64,000 nucleotides of DNA from positions 90,526 to 154,525 of the forward strand of contig NZ_JAERMK010000013.1 in NCBI RefSeq assembly GCF_016918015.1, read 5' to 3'. Below the pieces are notes generated by a model. That model was not told where the DNA came from, did not search any database, and worked only from the letters and a program-made list of their open reading frames with translations. Position numbers and translations under genes: made by a program. Source of the DNA: Glycomyces sp. YM15 (GTDB lineage Bacteria > Actinomycetota > Actinomycetes > Mycobacteriales > Micromonosporaceae). Below, piece after piece: positions 45,256 through 54,096 of the stretch (positions are counted from its first letter, which is position 1; every line of letters starts with the position of its first letter).

Positions 45256-46309
45256 TCCGGGTTCCTTTCGTCAGCAGCAGGTAGATGAGGTAGACGCCGC
45301 CGAGCGCGGCGGTGAGGACGCCCGCGGGCATCTGGTAGTCGCCGAATGCGGTGCGGCCCAGCCAGTCCGCGAGGACGAGCAGCACGGCGCCGGTGAGTGC
45401 CGAGGCGAGGAGGGGCGGGCGGGAGGTGCGGGCGAGGCGGCGGGCGATCTGGGGTGCGGCGAGGGCGACGAATTCGACGGCGCCGACTTGGGAGACGGCG
45501 GCGGCGGCGAGGACGACGCCGAGGACGGCGAGGCCGATGCGGCGGCCGGTGACGCGGACGCCGAGGCCGGTGGCGGTGGGGTCGTCGAGGTCGGTGGTGT
45601 CGAGGGCGTGCTGGGCCCAGACGAGGGCGGGGAGGGCGCCGAGGAGGAGGACGCCGAGGAAGGCGGCTTCGGTCCAGCCGCGTCCGGCGAGGGTGCCGAT
45701 GAGCCAGATCTGGGCGCGTTGGGCGTCGATGGCGTCGGCGGCGAGCAGGAGGATCTGGGTGCCGGATTTGAGGAGCACGGCGACGGCGATGCCCGCGAGG
45801 ACGAAGCGGGGGGCGGAGCGTGCACCTCTGGCCGCCACGAGGAGCACTGCGGTGGCGGCGGTGAGGCCGCCGGTGAGGGCGGCGGGGGCGAGGAGCGCGT
45901 AGGCGAATCCGGCGGTGAGGGCGAAGGTGGCGGCGAGTCCGGCTCCGGCGGTGACGCCGATGATGTCGGGGCTGGCGAGGGGGTTGCGGGCGACGGATTG
46001 GATGAGGGCGCCCGCGACGCCGAGTGCGGCTCCGGCGGCGACGGCGAGGACCGTGCGGGGCAGGCGCAGGACTTCGATGATGCGGTCGTAGCCGGTTTCG
46101 CCGGTGAGGGTGGCGATGGTGTCGGCGAAGGTGATGTAGGTGTCGCCCAGGCAGAGTGCGGCGGTGACGGCGGCGAGGAGGGCGATGAGGAGGAGGGTGC
46201 TGACGGCGGCGCTGCGGCGGTGCCAGGTGAGCGAGAGGTCGCCTGCGCGGAGGGTGGTGCGGCCGGGGAGCGGGAGTGTGCGGGGTTCGGGGAGTTCGGT
46301 GCGGGTCAT
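45182..46309 (-). CDS. iron-siderophore ABC permease (FecD type)
   Basis: A 375-residue permease of the BtuC/FecCD family with about ten helices and the typical phrases RLPRTVLAVAAGAALGVAGALIQS, RNPLASPDIIGVTAGAG and VGAVEFVALAAPQIAR, the last near the ATPase-coupling helix. It should pair with the FecC-type protein encoded upstream. Its 30-residue C-terminal extension overlaps the binding-protein gene by 74 nt, which is longer than usual for this family. The ATG at 46309 overlaps the upstream stop codon by 4 nt. No ATPase gene is present in the operon. Confidence 0.92.
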   Translation of the reverse strand: MTRTELPEPRTLPLPGRTTLRAGDLSLTWHRRSAAVSTLLLIALLAAVTAALCLGDTYITFADTIATLTGETGYDRIIEVLRLPRTVLAVAAGAALGVAGALIQSVARNPLASPDIIGVTAGAGLAATFALTAGFAYALLAPAALTGGLTAATAVLLVAARGARSAPRFVLAGIAVAVLLKSGTQILLLAADAIDAQRAQIWLIGTLAGRGWTEAAFLGVLLLGALPALVWAQHALDTTDLDDPTATGLGVRVTGRRIGLAVLGVVLAAAAVSQVGAVEFVALAAPQIARRLARTSRPPLLASALTGAVLLVLADWLGRTAFGDYQMPAGVLTAALGGVYLIYLLLTKGTRNEKKTAGPWSRLRLRARAGRVRDL

Positions 46310-47388
46310 GCGGTGACCGTCCTGGCTCGGCGTACGAGGGCGATGAGCAGCGGCGCGCCGATCACGGCGCAGATGACGCCCGCCGGGGCTTCGCCGGGGA
46401 CGATCACGCGTCCGATGATGTCGGCGGTGAGCAGCATGCAGGGGCCGAGCGTGAGGCTCAGGGCGATCTGGCTGCGGTGGGTCGCGCCCACGGCCCATCG
46501 GGCGAGGTGCGGGATGGCGAGGCCGATGAAGCCGATCGGTCCGGCGGCGGCTACGGCGGCGCCGGTCAGGAGTGCCACGGTGATCGCGGCGGCGGCGCGG
46601 GTGAGGCCGACCCGGTGGCCGAGTCCGGCGGCGGCTTCGGCGCCGAGTTGCAGGCCGTCGAGGCCGCGGGCGGTCAGGAGTGCGAGGGCGATGCCGCCCA
46701 GCAGGAACGGGGCCATGCCCCAGGCGACTTCGGCGTCGCGTCCGGCGAGGGATCCGACGGCCCAGAAGCGGTACTGGTCGAAGGAGTGCACGTCGGTGGC
46801 GAGCACGGCGTAGACCATGGCGGAGAGGCTCGCGTCGAGTGCCGCGCCGCAGAGGGCGTAGGTGACGGTGCCGCCGCCGGTGGTGCGGGCGGCCACGGTG
46901 GAGACGGCGTAGCCGATGAGTCCGGCGGCGAGGGCGCCGGCGATGCCGAGCCACACGTACTGGCCGATGCCGGTGAGGCCCAGGACGCTGAGGCCGATGA
47001 CGACGCCGAGGCTCGCGCCGGCGGCGACGCCGAAGATGCGGGGGTCGGCGAGCGGGTTGCGGGTGAGGGTCTGCATGAGGACCCCGGCGACGGCGAGTCC
47101 GGCTCCGGCGAGGAGGCCGACTGCGGTTCGGGGGACGCGCTGCTCCCAGAGGACGGCGGCCGCGATGGGGTCGGTGCGGTCGAGGCCGTGCCAGAGTTCG
47201 GCGAGGGTGAGGTCGCGGGCGCCGAGGGCGAGGGAGGCGATCACGATGAGGCCCAAGGCGATTGCGGATGCGCTGATGGTGAGGGTGCGTCCGCGCGCGG
47301 TCTGGGCGGGTCCGGCCTTGAGTGGGCGTCCGGTCTTGGGAGAACGTCCGTCCTCGAGGAAGCGCAGTCGGGCGGCGGGGAGGGGCAC
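46306..47388 (-). CDS. iron-siderophore ABC permease (FecC type)
   Basis: A 360-residue membrane permease, first gene of the iron operon. The motifs RVPRTAVGLLAGAGLAVAGVLMQ, RNPLADPRIFGVAAGAS and AGPIGFIGLAIPHLAR mark the FecCD family. About ten helices follow a 35-residue cytoplasmic N-terminus. The GTG at 47388 has no ribosome site, but TATGCT ends 7 nt before it, so the message is probably leaderless. An IdeR-type iron box overlaps that promoter. An ATP-binding protein must come from elsewhere. Confidence 0.92.
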   Translation of the reverse strand: MPLPAARLRFLEDGRSPKTGRPLKAGPAQTARGRTLTISASAIALGLIVIASLALGARDLTLAELWHGLDRTDPIAAAVLWEQRVPRTAVGLLAGAGLAVAGVLMQTLTRNPLADPRIFGVAAGASLGVVIGLSVLGLTGIGQYVWLGIAGALAAGLIGYAVSTVAARTTGGGTVTYALCGAALDASLSAMVYAVLATDVHSFDQYRFWAVGSLAGRDAEVAWGMAPFLLGGIALALLTARGLDGLQLGAEAAAGLGHRVGLTRAAAAITVALLTGAAVAAAGPIGFIGLAIPHLARWAVGATHRSQIALSLTLGPCMLLTADIIGRVIVPGEAPAGVICAVIGAPLLIALVRRARTVTA

Positions 47389-47395
47389 GCACTAG

Positions 47396-47417
47396 AGCAT
47401 AGGCGAGCCTAACCTAA
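47396..47417 (-). promoter_or_regulatory. IdeR/DmdR1 iron box over a leaderless promoter
   Basis: On the minus strand TTAGGTTAGGCTCGCCTAT (47399-47417) matches the IdeR/DmdR1 box TTAGGTTAGGCTAACCTAA at 16 of 19 positions. It overlaps the -10 TATGCT (47396-47401). With iron replete, the repressor should cover the promoter and shut off the siderophore importer. Confidence 0.82.
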
Positions 47418-47467
47418 ATGGGGCAGGCTCGAGTGCGGAATGTGACCTGTGCTCCCGGAGCCGCTGG

Positions 47468-47878
47468 TCATTCGGGGTAGCGGATGCCCTCGGCGACGGC
47501 TTTGACCGCTTCGAAGCCCTTGCGCTCGAAGGGGTCCCGCACCTCGACGGCGAGGCCCGGTTCGATGAGGCGGGCGATCTCGTTCTCGCTCGCGAAGCCG
47601 TCGTCGCCGAAGGCGTTCGGGCTCCAGTCGTCGCCGCGTTCGTGGTACTCGTGCAGGAACTCCTTGAGGGACTTGAGGTCTCGGAGCCGGGACGCGCGCA
47701 TGACCTGCACTTGGAGGTCGACGCGCCAGGAGCCGGGCTCGATCTCGGTCTCCCAGACGCGCTGCGCGCAGTCGACGCCTTCCCATTCGGTCACGAAATC
47801 GGAGGGCGTGCCCAGGTCCTCGGGCAGGTACGTGAGGGCGAGGCCGTCCAGGCGCGCTTCGGTGCCGCTGATCGTCAT
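47468..47878 (-). CDS. conserved hypothetical acidic protein
   Basis: A 136-residue soluble protein, acidic and rich in aromatic residues (SDFVTEWEGVDCAQRVWETEI, YHERGDDWSPNAFG). No signal peptide, membrane helix or known catalytic motif is seen. I do not recognise the family. It lies on the same strand just upstream of the iron operon, but the iron box and a separate promoter follow, so it is probably not part of it. The ATG at 47878 gives a compact protein; the open frame upstream has different composition. It has no clear partner. Confidence 0.6.
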   Translation of the reverse strand: MTISGTEARLDGLALTYLPEDLGTPSDFVTEWEGVDCAQRVWETEIEPGSWRVDLQVQVMRASRLRDLKSLKEFLHEYHERGDDWSPNAFGDDGFASENEIARLIEPGLAVEVRDPFERKGFEAVKAVAEGIRYPE

Positions 47879-48125
47879 GCCGCGATCGTACCCAGGTGTC
47901 CGCCCGTGGAAACGGACTTGCGCGGACGGAAGCACCCGTGCCGCGGATGTCCGTATCGAGATGATTTCGTAAGTTTGCAGTGTCCTGTAGGTAAAAGATT
48001 GCCTTCGCCCCTTGCCCGCCGCTGACATCCCATGATTCGATGATTCGCGAGTGAACTTCGCATTCACGTGCGCCGTTCCCGCCCGTCCCCCTGAATCCGC
48101 CGGTCACTCCCCCACAGGAGCCTCC

Positions 48126-48785
48126 ATGCAAGCAGTCAAGCGCGTCGCGAAGCGTGCCCTCGCCACCGCGGCGGCGGCATCGCTCGCCGTCCTCACCGTG
48201 CTCGTCCTCGACACCGCCCCCGCCGGAGCCGTGCGGCCCCCGGGGATCCCCTCGCTCTCCACCGCGCAGTCCGAACTGGGCCGGCTCACCGTCGCGAACG
48301 AGTCGAACGGCGACTCCTACGACCGCGACCTCTTCCCCCACTGGTCCTCGGTCGGCGGCGGCTGCACCGCCCGCCAGTACGTGCTCAAGCGCGACGGCTC
48401 GAACGTGGAGACCGGCTCCGACTGCCAGCCCGACTCCGGCTCCTGGCAGTCCGACTTCGACGACACCTGGACCTCCACGGTCTCCAACGCCACCATCGAC
48501 CACGTCGTGGCCCTCTCCGAAGCCTGGGCCTCCGGCGCGAGCCAGTGGACCACCGCCGAACGCCAGGCCTTCGCCAACGACGTCAACTCCCCGCAGCTGT
48601 GGATCGCCACCACCTCGGCGAACTCCTCCAAGGGCGACAAGGACCCGGCCGAGTGGATGCCCGCCAACTCCTCGGTGCGCTGCGACTACGTCAAGGCCTG
48701 GACGCACGTCAAGTATCTGTACGACCTCTCCGTGAACGCCGCTGAGAAGACCGCGATCCAGTCGCACTTCGACACCTACTGCTAG
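48126..48785 (+). CDS. secreted HNH nuclease-like protein (DUF1524)
   Basis: A 219-residue exported protein. The signal peptide ends near AGA (about 36). The mature part has the DUF1524/HNH pattern: IDHVVALSEAW carries the catalytic DH, then FANDVNSPQLW and a late KGDKDPAEWMP with the metal-binding Asn/Asp region. Four cysteines probably form two disulfides, as expected outside the cell. It should cut DNA non-specifically, for nutrient recovery or during programmed hyphal breakdown. The ATG at 48126 has AGGAG 7 nt upstream. It is a single gene. Confidence 0.88.
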   Translation: MQAVKRVAKRALATAAAASLAVLTVLVLDTAPAGAVRPPGIPSLSTAQSELGRLTVANESNGDSYDRDLFPHWSSVGGGCTARQYVLKRDGSNVETGSDCQPDSGSWQSDFDDTWTSTVSNATIDHVVALSEAWASGASQWTTAERQAFANDVNSPQLWIATTSANSSKGDKDPAEWMPANSSVRCDYVKAWTHVKYLYDLSVNAAEKTAIQSHFDTYC

Positions 48786-48790
48786 ACGAA

Positions 48791-48830
48791 CGCGACGGCG
48801 GCCGATCTCCTCAGATCGGCCGCCGTCGCG
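48791..48830. terminator. 18-bp perfect hairpin after the nuclease gene
   Basis: Arms 48791-48808 and 48813-48830 are exact complements with loop CCTC. It lies between two convergent genes and 8 nt from the minus-strand stop codon. Confidence 0.9.
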
Positions 48831-48837
48831 CTGTCGT

Positions 48838-49344
48838 CTAAGCGGTCGCCAGCGCTATCAGCCCCGTGATGACCGCGAGCCCGCAGGCCACGAGTCCCAG
48901 GACCAGGCCCGTCGTCGCCACGCCCTTGCCCGAGACGCCGCCTTGCGCGGCCCGGATCTGGCGCCGCGCGTACACGGCCAGGGACACCGAGCCGATGCCG
49001 AACAGCGCCGCCGACATGAAGAACGTGAGACCCGCCCAAGGACTGAAGATCGCGCTGATCAGCCCCGGGATGGCACCGCAGATGCCCGCGATCCCGGCCA
49101 CCAGCGAACCGATGGCCGGACCCGAGGGGATCGGCTTGAGGCGCGGGAACCAGAGGTGAAAACCGTCGACCATGGCAGGTGCGGGGACTGCCATCGGCTG
49201 CCAGACCGGATGCACGGGTTGCATCGGCTGCATCGGATAGGGGTGCTGGTACTGCGGCTGCGCGTAGCCGTGGACCGGCGGAGCGGGCGGCGCTTGGGGA
49301 GGCGGCGGCTGCATGTGAGGTTGGTACGGGTCCTGCGCGGTCAC
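48838..49344 (-). CDS. Pro-rich membrane protein (DUF4190-like)
   Basis: A 168-residue protein. The first 60 residues are Pro/Gln/His/Tyr-rich and probably disordered in the cytoplasm. Two hydrophobic helices (about 80-118, with a Gly/Ile-rich hairpin) and another pair near 140-168 follow. This layout is that of the DUF4190 family, often found with division or secretion proteins in actinobacteria. The GTG at 49344 is followed 9 nt upstream by the double-DivIVA gene stop, so both may be co-transcribed. Function is unknown. Confidence 0.7.
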   Translation of the reverse strand: MTAQDPYQPHMQPPPPQAPPAPPVHGYAQPQYQHPYPMQPMQPVHPVWQPMAVPAPAMVDGFHLWFPRLKPIPSGPAIGSLVAGIAGICGAIPGLISAIFSPWAGLTFFMSAALFGIGSVSLAVYARRQIRAAQGGVSGKGVATTGLVLGLVACGLAVITGLIALATA

Positions 49345-49353
49345 GCACCCAGA

Positions 49354-49569
49354 CTAGCTGCCTCGAAGGGATCTCGCGACCTCGGTGAAGTACTCGTCCA
49401 CCTCCCGGGTGTCGTAGCCGCGCAAGGTCATCTGGAAACCCAGATCGGCGAGGGAGTCGGGGTGCGGAGGCGCGCCGGCCTCGGTGGCTCTCCTGATGCG
49501 GGCCACGGCACGGTCGACTTGAGCTCGGTCGTATCCGCGGAAACGGACAGAGAAGAAGGGGTTCTCCAT
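49354..49569 (-). CDS. 71-residue protein with two DivIVA motifs
   Basis: This very short protein consists almost only of two DivIVA-type motifs: VRFRGYDRAQVDRAV (RGYD at 11-14) and MTLRGYDTREVDEYF (RGYD at 50-53), joined by a Pro-containing linker. In DivIVA, Scy and FilP a single such motif precedes a long coiled coil; here there is no coiled coil. It could cap or recruit DivIVA-type proteins to the membrane. The ATG at 49569 is clear. It precedes the Pro-rich membrane protein gene by 9 nt. Function is inferred only. Confidence 0.75.
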   Translation of the reverse strand: MENPFFSVRFRGYDRAQVDRAVARIRRATEAGAPPHPDSLADLGFQMTLRGYDTREVDEYFTEVARSLRGS

Positions 49570-49661
49570 ACGTCACAGTCTGCCAGGTCTACACCACGGA
49601 GTGGGATCGCCCTGCCCATGATCAAATTTCGACGGTCATAACAACTCGTAACGGCCACAAG

Positions 49662-51797
49662 TTAAGTCAGGAAACGTCTCAACCATTTCACTTGCTGCCT
49701 GATTGTCCGCGAGAATGGCCCGACCAATGCCGTAGCGGCCCGTGCGTCCGCTTCCGAGACCGCCCCGGGCGCGAAAGCCGCGGCGTTCACCAGACGCGGC
49801 AAAGCCCCGATATCGGCCTTCAACGCCGCAAGACGCCCCGCGGCCTCCTGCGCGTTCGCATGGCCGGGCACCTTCACACCCGCCCGCGCCGCCTCCGCCA
49901 GCACCTCGGCCCAAGCCCCCGCGACCCGCTCGGCCGGAGACCCCCGACGCAACCGCCGCCGGCGCCGCAGCGCCCGACGCAGCTTGAGCGCCAGCGGCAC
50001 ACAGGCCAGCAGCATCGCGGCCGCCGCGTACCAGACCCAGCGCGGCAACCCGCCGTCCGCCTGACCTGCCTCCTCGTTGAAGTCGCCGTCCTGCTCCAGC
50101 GCCTCGTCGTTGAAGTCCTCGGCCTCACCGCCGCCCCCCTCGGCCTCCTCCGAGCTCGGCGTCTCCTCCTCCATCTTCTCCAGCGTCTCCTCCGGGGGGA
50201 TCGGAGCGACCCCGGCGGCGGGCATCGGATCGAAGCGGACCCACCCGGGCCCGTCGAACGCGACCTCCGGCCAGGCCTGGCCCTGCGCCGCCGTCACCGT
50301 GCTCGAACCGGACGGCACGTCGAAACCGACCACGACCCGGCTCGGCAGGCCCACCAGGCGGGCGATCACCGCATAAGCGGCCGCGAAGTGCTCGCTGGTG
50401 CCGCGCTGGCCCCCCGCGGTGACGGGGCTGCCGAGAAAGAACCCGAGGGAGGGCAGGTCGTGCCCGGAGGGCGCTTCGGCGTCGAAGGAGTAGTGCTGGG
50501 AGAGGAAGTCCGCGAGCCCTTGGGCCCGTTCGTAAGGCGTGTCGTAAGTGGCGTTGACGTACTCGGCGATGGCCGCCATGATCTCGGGGGTCCCGGGCGG
50601 GACGCCGACGGTGGTCACGTCCGAGAGGTCCGGGCGGGCCGACTCGGCCCCGGACGGATCCGAGGACACGAGCGCGGAGTCGACGTGGAAGCTCGTGCCC
50701 GTGGCGAGGCCGTCGGGGGTGAGCAGGCATTTCGTGTAGAGGTTCACGGCGATCGGCAGATCGGTGACGGTCGCGGGGTCGGCGGCGGCGGGCACGAGCT
50801 TGCCGCCGAGCTCGATGATCTCGACGTCCGCCGAGTAGGTGGCCTCGCCCGCGCCGGGGACCACGGTGCCCGCGGTGCGGAAGTCGCCGGTGGCCTGCCA
50901 GGTGGTGCCGTCGTATTCGGTGAGCACGGCGAGGCGCATCCACGCGTCGGCGCTCGTGTCGGCCTTGAACAGCTCCTGCTCGGGGTACTTCGCCCATTCG
51001 GCGATGCGCACGAGCGGGTTGAGGTCGATGTCCGTGAGCTGCGGCGGCTCCACGTACTCGCGCGGGTCGCCGGGGCTGGTCGTCACGAGCCGGGCCGCGG
51101 CCGGGCCCAGGACCGCGACGGCCGCGAGCAGCACCGTGGTGGTGATGACCGCGCCCATGAGCGCGGGGGTGCGCGACGGCACCTTGCCGTCCACAGTGGC
51201 GTCACGGTCGGGACGGCGTTCGGGCGGCGCGGCGGTCACCGCGAGCGCGGCCGCCGCGAGCACGCAGAACGCGATCGCGTCCACCGGCCCCGCGTCGGCG
51301 TTCGGGCCGACCAGGTACAGGCCCGCCCCGTACAGGAGCGTCGGCGGCAGGCAGCCGAGGAGCGTGCGGCCGTAGCGGATCGCGAACTCGCACGAGAGCG
51401 TGGCCGCGAGCCAGGTCAGGAAGACCGGCACCACCACCGTGTCCGGCACCGGCTCGACCGGGATGAGCGCGGTCAGTGTGCGCGGCACGGCGTTCACCAG
51501 CGCGTCGACGATCGTGACGCCCAGCGGGTCCGTGCCGTCGCTCGTCAGCGCGACGGCCCCGAGGAGGTACGCGGCCAGGCCCGTGGCCGAGATGCCGGGG
51601 GCGAGGAACGAGGGGCGGTTGCGCAGCGCGAACCCGATCGCGAACGCGCCGAGCGCCGCCCCGGCGACCAGCAGCAGGAGCAGCCGGCCGTGGTAGACAC
51701 GGGCCGCCACGGTGCCCGCGAGCAGGCACATGAGGGTGAGGCATACGGCGACGGTGGCGACGCGCAGCCGGTAGCGGGTCCTCCGCTTCGTGCTCAC
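49662..51797 (-). CDS. membrane transglutaminase-fold protein, catalytic residues lost
   Basis: A 711-residue protein: about seven N-terminal membrane helices (1-230), an extracytoplasmic transglutaminase-like domain (about 330-540), a linker of Glu-rich sequence, one more helix (about 595-615) and a cytoplasmic tail. The fold is of the TgpA/DUF3488 type, but the nucleophile Cys of the GxCxxF motif reads Ser468 (GTSEHF) and the catalytic His before AWxEV reads Gln507 (GQAWPEV). Crosslinking is therefore unlikely; it may bind proteins or wall. It is the last gene of Fn3-MoxR-DUF58-TGase, overlapping DUF58 by 4 nt (GTGA). I do not know if relatives in its own family are also inactive. Confidence 0.88.
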   Translation of the reverse strand: MSTKRRTRYRLRVATVAVCLTLMCLLAGTVAARVYHGRLLLLLVAGAALGAFAIGFALRNRPSFLAPGISATGLAAYLLGAVALTSDGTDPLGVTIVDALVNAVPRTLTALIPVEPVPDTVVVPVFLTWLAATLSCEFAIRYGRTLLGCLPPTLLYGAGLYLVGPNADAGPVDAIAFCVLAAAALAVTAAPPERRPDRDATVDGKVPSRTPALMGAVITTTVLLAAVAVLGPAAARLVTTSPGDPREYVEPPQLTDIDLNPLVRIAEWAKYPEQELFKADTSADAWMRLAVLTEYDGTTWQATGDFRTAGTVVPGAGEATYSADVEIIELGGKLVPAAADPATVTDLPIAVNLYTKCLLTPDGLATGTSFHVDSALVSSDPSGAESARPDLSDVTTVGVPPGTPEIMAAIAEYVNATYDTPYERAQGLADFLSQHYSFDAEAPSGHDLPSLGFFLGSPVTAGGQRGTSEHFAAAYAVIARLVGLPSRVVVGFDVPSGSSTVTAAQGQAWPEVAFDGPGWVRFDPMPAAGVAPIPPEETLEKMEEETPSSEEAEGGGGEAEDFNDEALEQDGDFNEEAGQADGGLPRWVWYAAAAMLLACVPLALKLRRALRRRRRLRRGSPAERVAGAWAEVLAEAARAGVKVPGHANAQEAAGRLAALKADIGALPRLVNAAAFAPGAVSEADARAATALVGPFSRTIRQQVKWLRRFLT

Positions 51798-53062
51798 AGC
51801 CGCGTCCCCCCGTTGTTCCAGGCCGCCGCGAACTGCTCGCCGTCGGCCCCGCGGATCGTGGGCACGCCCCCGGCGAGCGAAGCCGAGGTCGGGAGCCCGA
51901 GCGCGAGGTGCACCGCGATGACCGTGGGGTAGGCGCGCTTGAGGGTCGCGAGCCGGTCCGTCGGCGGCTCGGTGCCGGTGATCCACACCAGCGTGTCGCC
52001 GTAGCGGGCGGCGGTGAGCCGGGAGACGTACGCGCTCAGCGAGTCCTTCGCGTCAGGGGCCAGCTCGGCGAGCAGGTCGCCATAGGAGTCGCGCCCGGCC
52101 CCGGAGACGACCGCGCCGGAGGCCGGCACGAGCGCCGCGTGGTACTCGGCTCGGAAGCACGCGGTGAGGATCGAATAGGCGGCCTCGCAGGCCGCCTCGA
52201 ACGGTTGCGGCACAGGAGCGCCCGGCGCGGCGGGCCAGCTCTCGGGGCGGTCGTCGATCGCGATCGCCACGGTGGGCAACGAGGTGTCCAGGTGCTCCTT
52301 CACCATGAGCTTGCCGATGCGCGCCGAAGTGCGCCAGTGGACGTGCCGCAGTTCGTCGCCGATCACATACTCGCGCAGGGCATGGAAGGTGAGCGAGCCC
52401 TGCTCGACCTTGTCGGCGGTCCCTTCGAGGGAGCGGGCGAGGCCGTCAGGGGTGCGGGCGAGCTGGTGCAGGCGCGGGTGGATCCACAGGCGCGCGGTCG
52501 GACCGAAGGTCCCGGCGGTCGCGGCCAGCCCGAGCAGGTCCCGCTTGCTGATGGTCAGCGGGCCGGCGTCGACCACGCCGCGCCGCTCCGCCCGGATCGC
52601 ATAGCTCGCCCCGGCGCTCCTGCCCGGGCGCAGGCGCGCGAGCGGGATCGAGACGCGGCGGGTCTCGAGGCCGGACCCTCCATAGGCGTCGACCGCGCGG
52701 GCGTTCACGGAGCGCCAGCGCCCGGCGTTGCGCACGTTCAGCGTCACCGTGGCGTTGTGGCCCACCGAGATCCGGTCCGGGGCGACGGCGCGCTCGACCT
52801 CGAGGCGCGGCCTCGCGGCGATCACCGACCCGGCGGCCACGCACGCGAGCGCGGCGGCCGCGCCGAGCGCGGCGAGCTCCGGGTAGCCCCAGACCCAGCC
52901 GGCGACGAGCAGTCCCACCGCCGCAATGGCGAGCCCGGCACCGCGACCGGTGACCGGCACCGCGAGAGCGAGATTCGCGATCCGTTCAGCGGGCTGACCA
53001 GTCAAAATGGACTTTTTGGCCTCGCCCGGTCCGGGTCCGGAGGCCCGACCGGACTCGCTCAT
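51794..53062 (-). CDS. DUF58 domain membrane protein
   Basis: A 422-residue protein with two helices (about 38-75) and a beta-rich region leading into the DUF58 domain. The signature LREYVIGDELRHVHWRTSARIGKLMVKEH is read in two halves and is fully conserved. DUF58 has a von-Willebrand-A-like fold and normally works with a MoxR ATPase, which is encoded directly upstream and overlaps by 4 nt (ATGA). Together they are thought to assemble or activate a membrane or exported partner, here the transglutaminase-fold protein encoded downstream. Confidence 0.92.
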   Translation of the reverse strand: MSESGRASGPGPGEAKKSILTGQPAERIANLALAVPVTGRGAGLAIAAVGLLVAGWVWGYPELAALGAAAALACVAAGSVIAARPRLEVERAVAPDRISVGHNATVTLNVRNAGRWRSVNARAVDAYGGSGLETRRVSIPLARLRPGRSAGASYAIRAERRGVVDAGPLTISKRDLLGLAATAGTFGPTARLWIHPRLHQLARTPDGLARSLEGTADKVEQGSLTFHALREYVIGDELRHVHWRTSARIGKLMVKEHLDTSLPTVAIAIDDRPESWPAAPGAPVPQPFEAACEAAYSILTACFRAEYHAALVPASGAVVSGAGRDSYGDLLAELAPDAKDSLSAYVSRLTAARYGDTLVWITGTEPPTDRLATLKRAYPTVIAVHLALGLPTSASLAGGVPTIRGADGEQFAAAWNNGGTRL

Positions 53063-54084
53063 GCCGCCGAAGCCGGCAACGGAACGGGGACCTGGTCGAA
53101 GGCGTCCGCGACGATCGCGGCACCGGTGACGCCGCGCATGGCCGCGTCGGGGGCGGTCTGGATGCGGTGCGCGAACACCGGTACGGCCAGCGCCTTCACG
53201 TCCTCCGGGATGATGTACGTGCGGCCCTGCGAAAGCGCGAACACGCTTGCGGCCCTGGTCAAGGCGATGAGGCCACGCGGGCTGACGCCCACGGCCACCT
53301 GCGGGTGGTTCCGGGTCGCGTTCGCGAGCTGCACGAGGTAGGCGTACAGCGGCTCGGCGATGTAGACGTGCTTGGCCATCTCCGCCATCTGCGCCACCGT
53401 GTCGGTGTCGACCACGGGCGCCAAGTGCTCGGGACTGCGCTGGTGCGTGCCGCGCAGGACCTCGATCTCGGCGGCCTCGACCGGGTAGCCGACCGAGAGC
53501 TTCACCAGGAAGCGGTCGAGCTGGGCCTCGGGAAGGCGGTAGGTACCGTCCATTTCGACGGGGTTCTGGGTGGCGACCACGAGGAACGGCTGCGGCACCT
53601 GGTGCGGGTTGCCGTCCACCGTGACGCGGCCTTCCTCCATGACCTCCAGGAGCGCGGACTGGGTCTTCGGGCTGGCCCGGTTGATCTCGTCGGCGATCAC
53701 GATGTTCGCGAACACCGGGCCCGGGTGGAACTCGAAGGCCCCGCTGGACTGGTTGAAGATCGTCACGCCCGAGACGTCGGAGGGCAGCAGGTCCGGTGTG
53801 AACTGGATGCGCCGCCACTGGCCGGAGACCGCGGCGGCGATCGTCCGGGCGAGCGTGGTCTTGCCGGTCCCCGGCACGTCCTCGAGCAGGATGTGGCCCT
53901 CGGAGAACATGGCCGTCAGCGCCAGGCGCACGACCTCCTGCTTGCCGAGCACGACGGTGTCCACTGCGGCGGCCAGCGCCTCGAACGTCGCGGCGAACTG
54001 CTCGGCCTGCGCGACGCCAAGCTGGACCGGCTGCTGCACGCGCCTAGGCACTTGCAGCGGATGGGTCTGCGAGGTGTCGTGCAT
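53059..54084 (-). CDS. MoxR-family AAA+ ATPase
   Basis: A 341-residue cytoplasmic AAA+ protein. Walker A is EDVPGTGKTTLAR, Walker B IVIADEINRASPKTQ, sensor 1 ATQNP and sensor 2 SPRGLIALTRAA. MoxR ATPases act as chaperones that load cofactors or activate complexes together with VWA-type proteins such as DUF58. The N-terminal 40 residues are variable and Gln-rich. The ATG at 54084 follows the Fn3 stop by 12 nt and has AGGAG 7 nt upstream. Confidence 0.95.
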   Translation of the reverse strand: MHDTSQTHPLQVPRRVQQPVQLGVAQAEQFAATFEALAAAVDTVVLGKQEVVRLALTAMFSEGHILLEDVPGTGKTTLARTIAAAVSGQWRRIQFTPDLLPSDVSGVTIFNQSSGAFEFHPGPVFANIVIADEINRASPKTQSALLEVMEEGRVTVDGNPHQVPQPFLVVATQNPVEMDGTYRLPEAQLDRFLVKLSVGYPVEAAEIEVLRGTHQRSPEHLAPVVDTDTVAQMAEMAKHVYIAEPLYAYLVQLANATRNHPQVAVGVSPRGLIALTRAASVFALSQGRTYIIPEDVKALAVPVFAHRIQTAPDAAMRGVTGAAIVADAFDQVPVPLPASAA

Positions 54085-54096
54085 TCGTTGCTCCTG

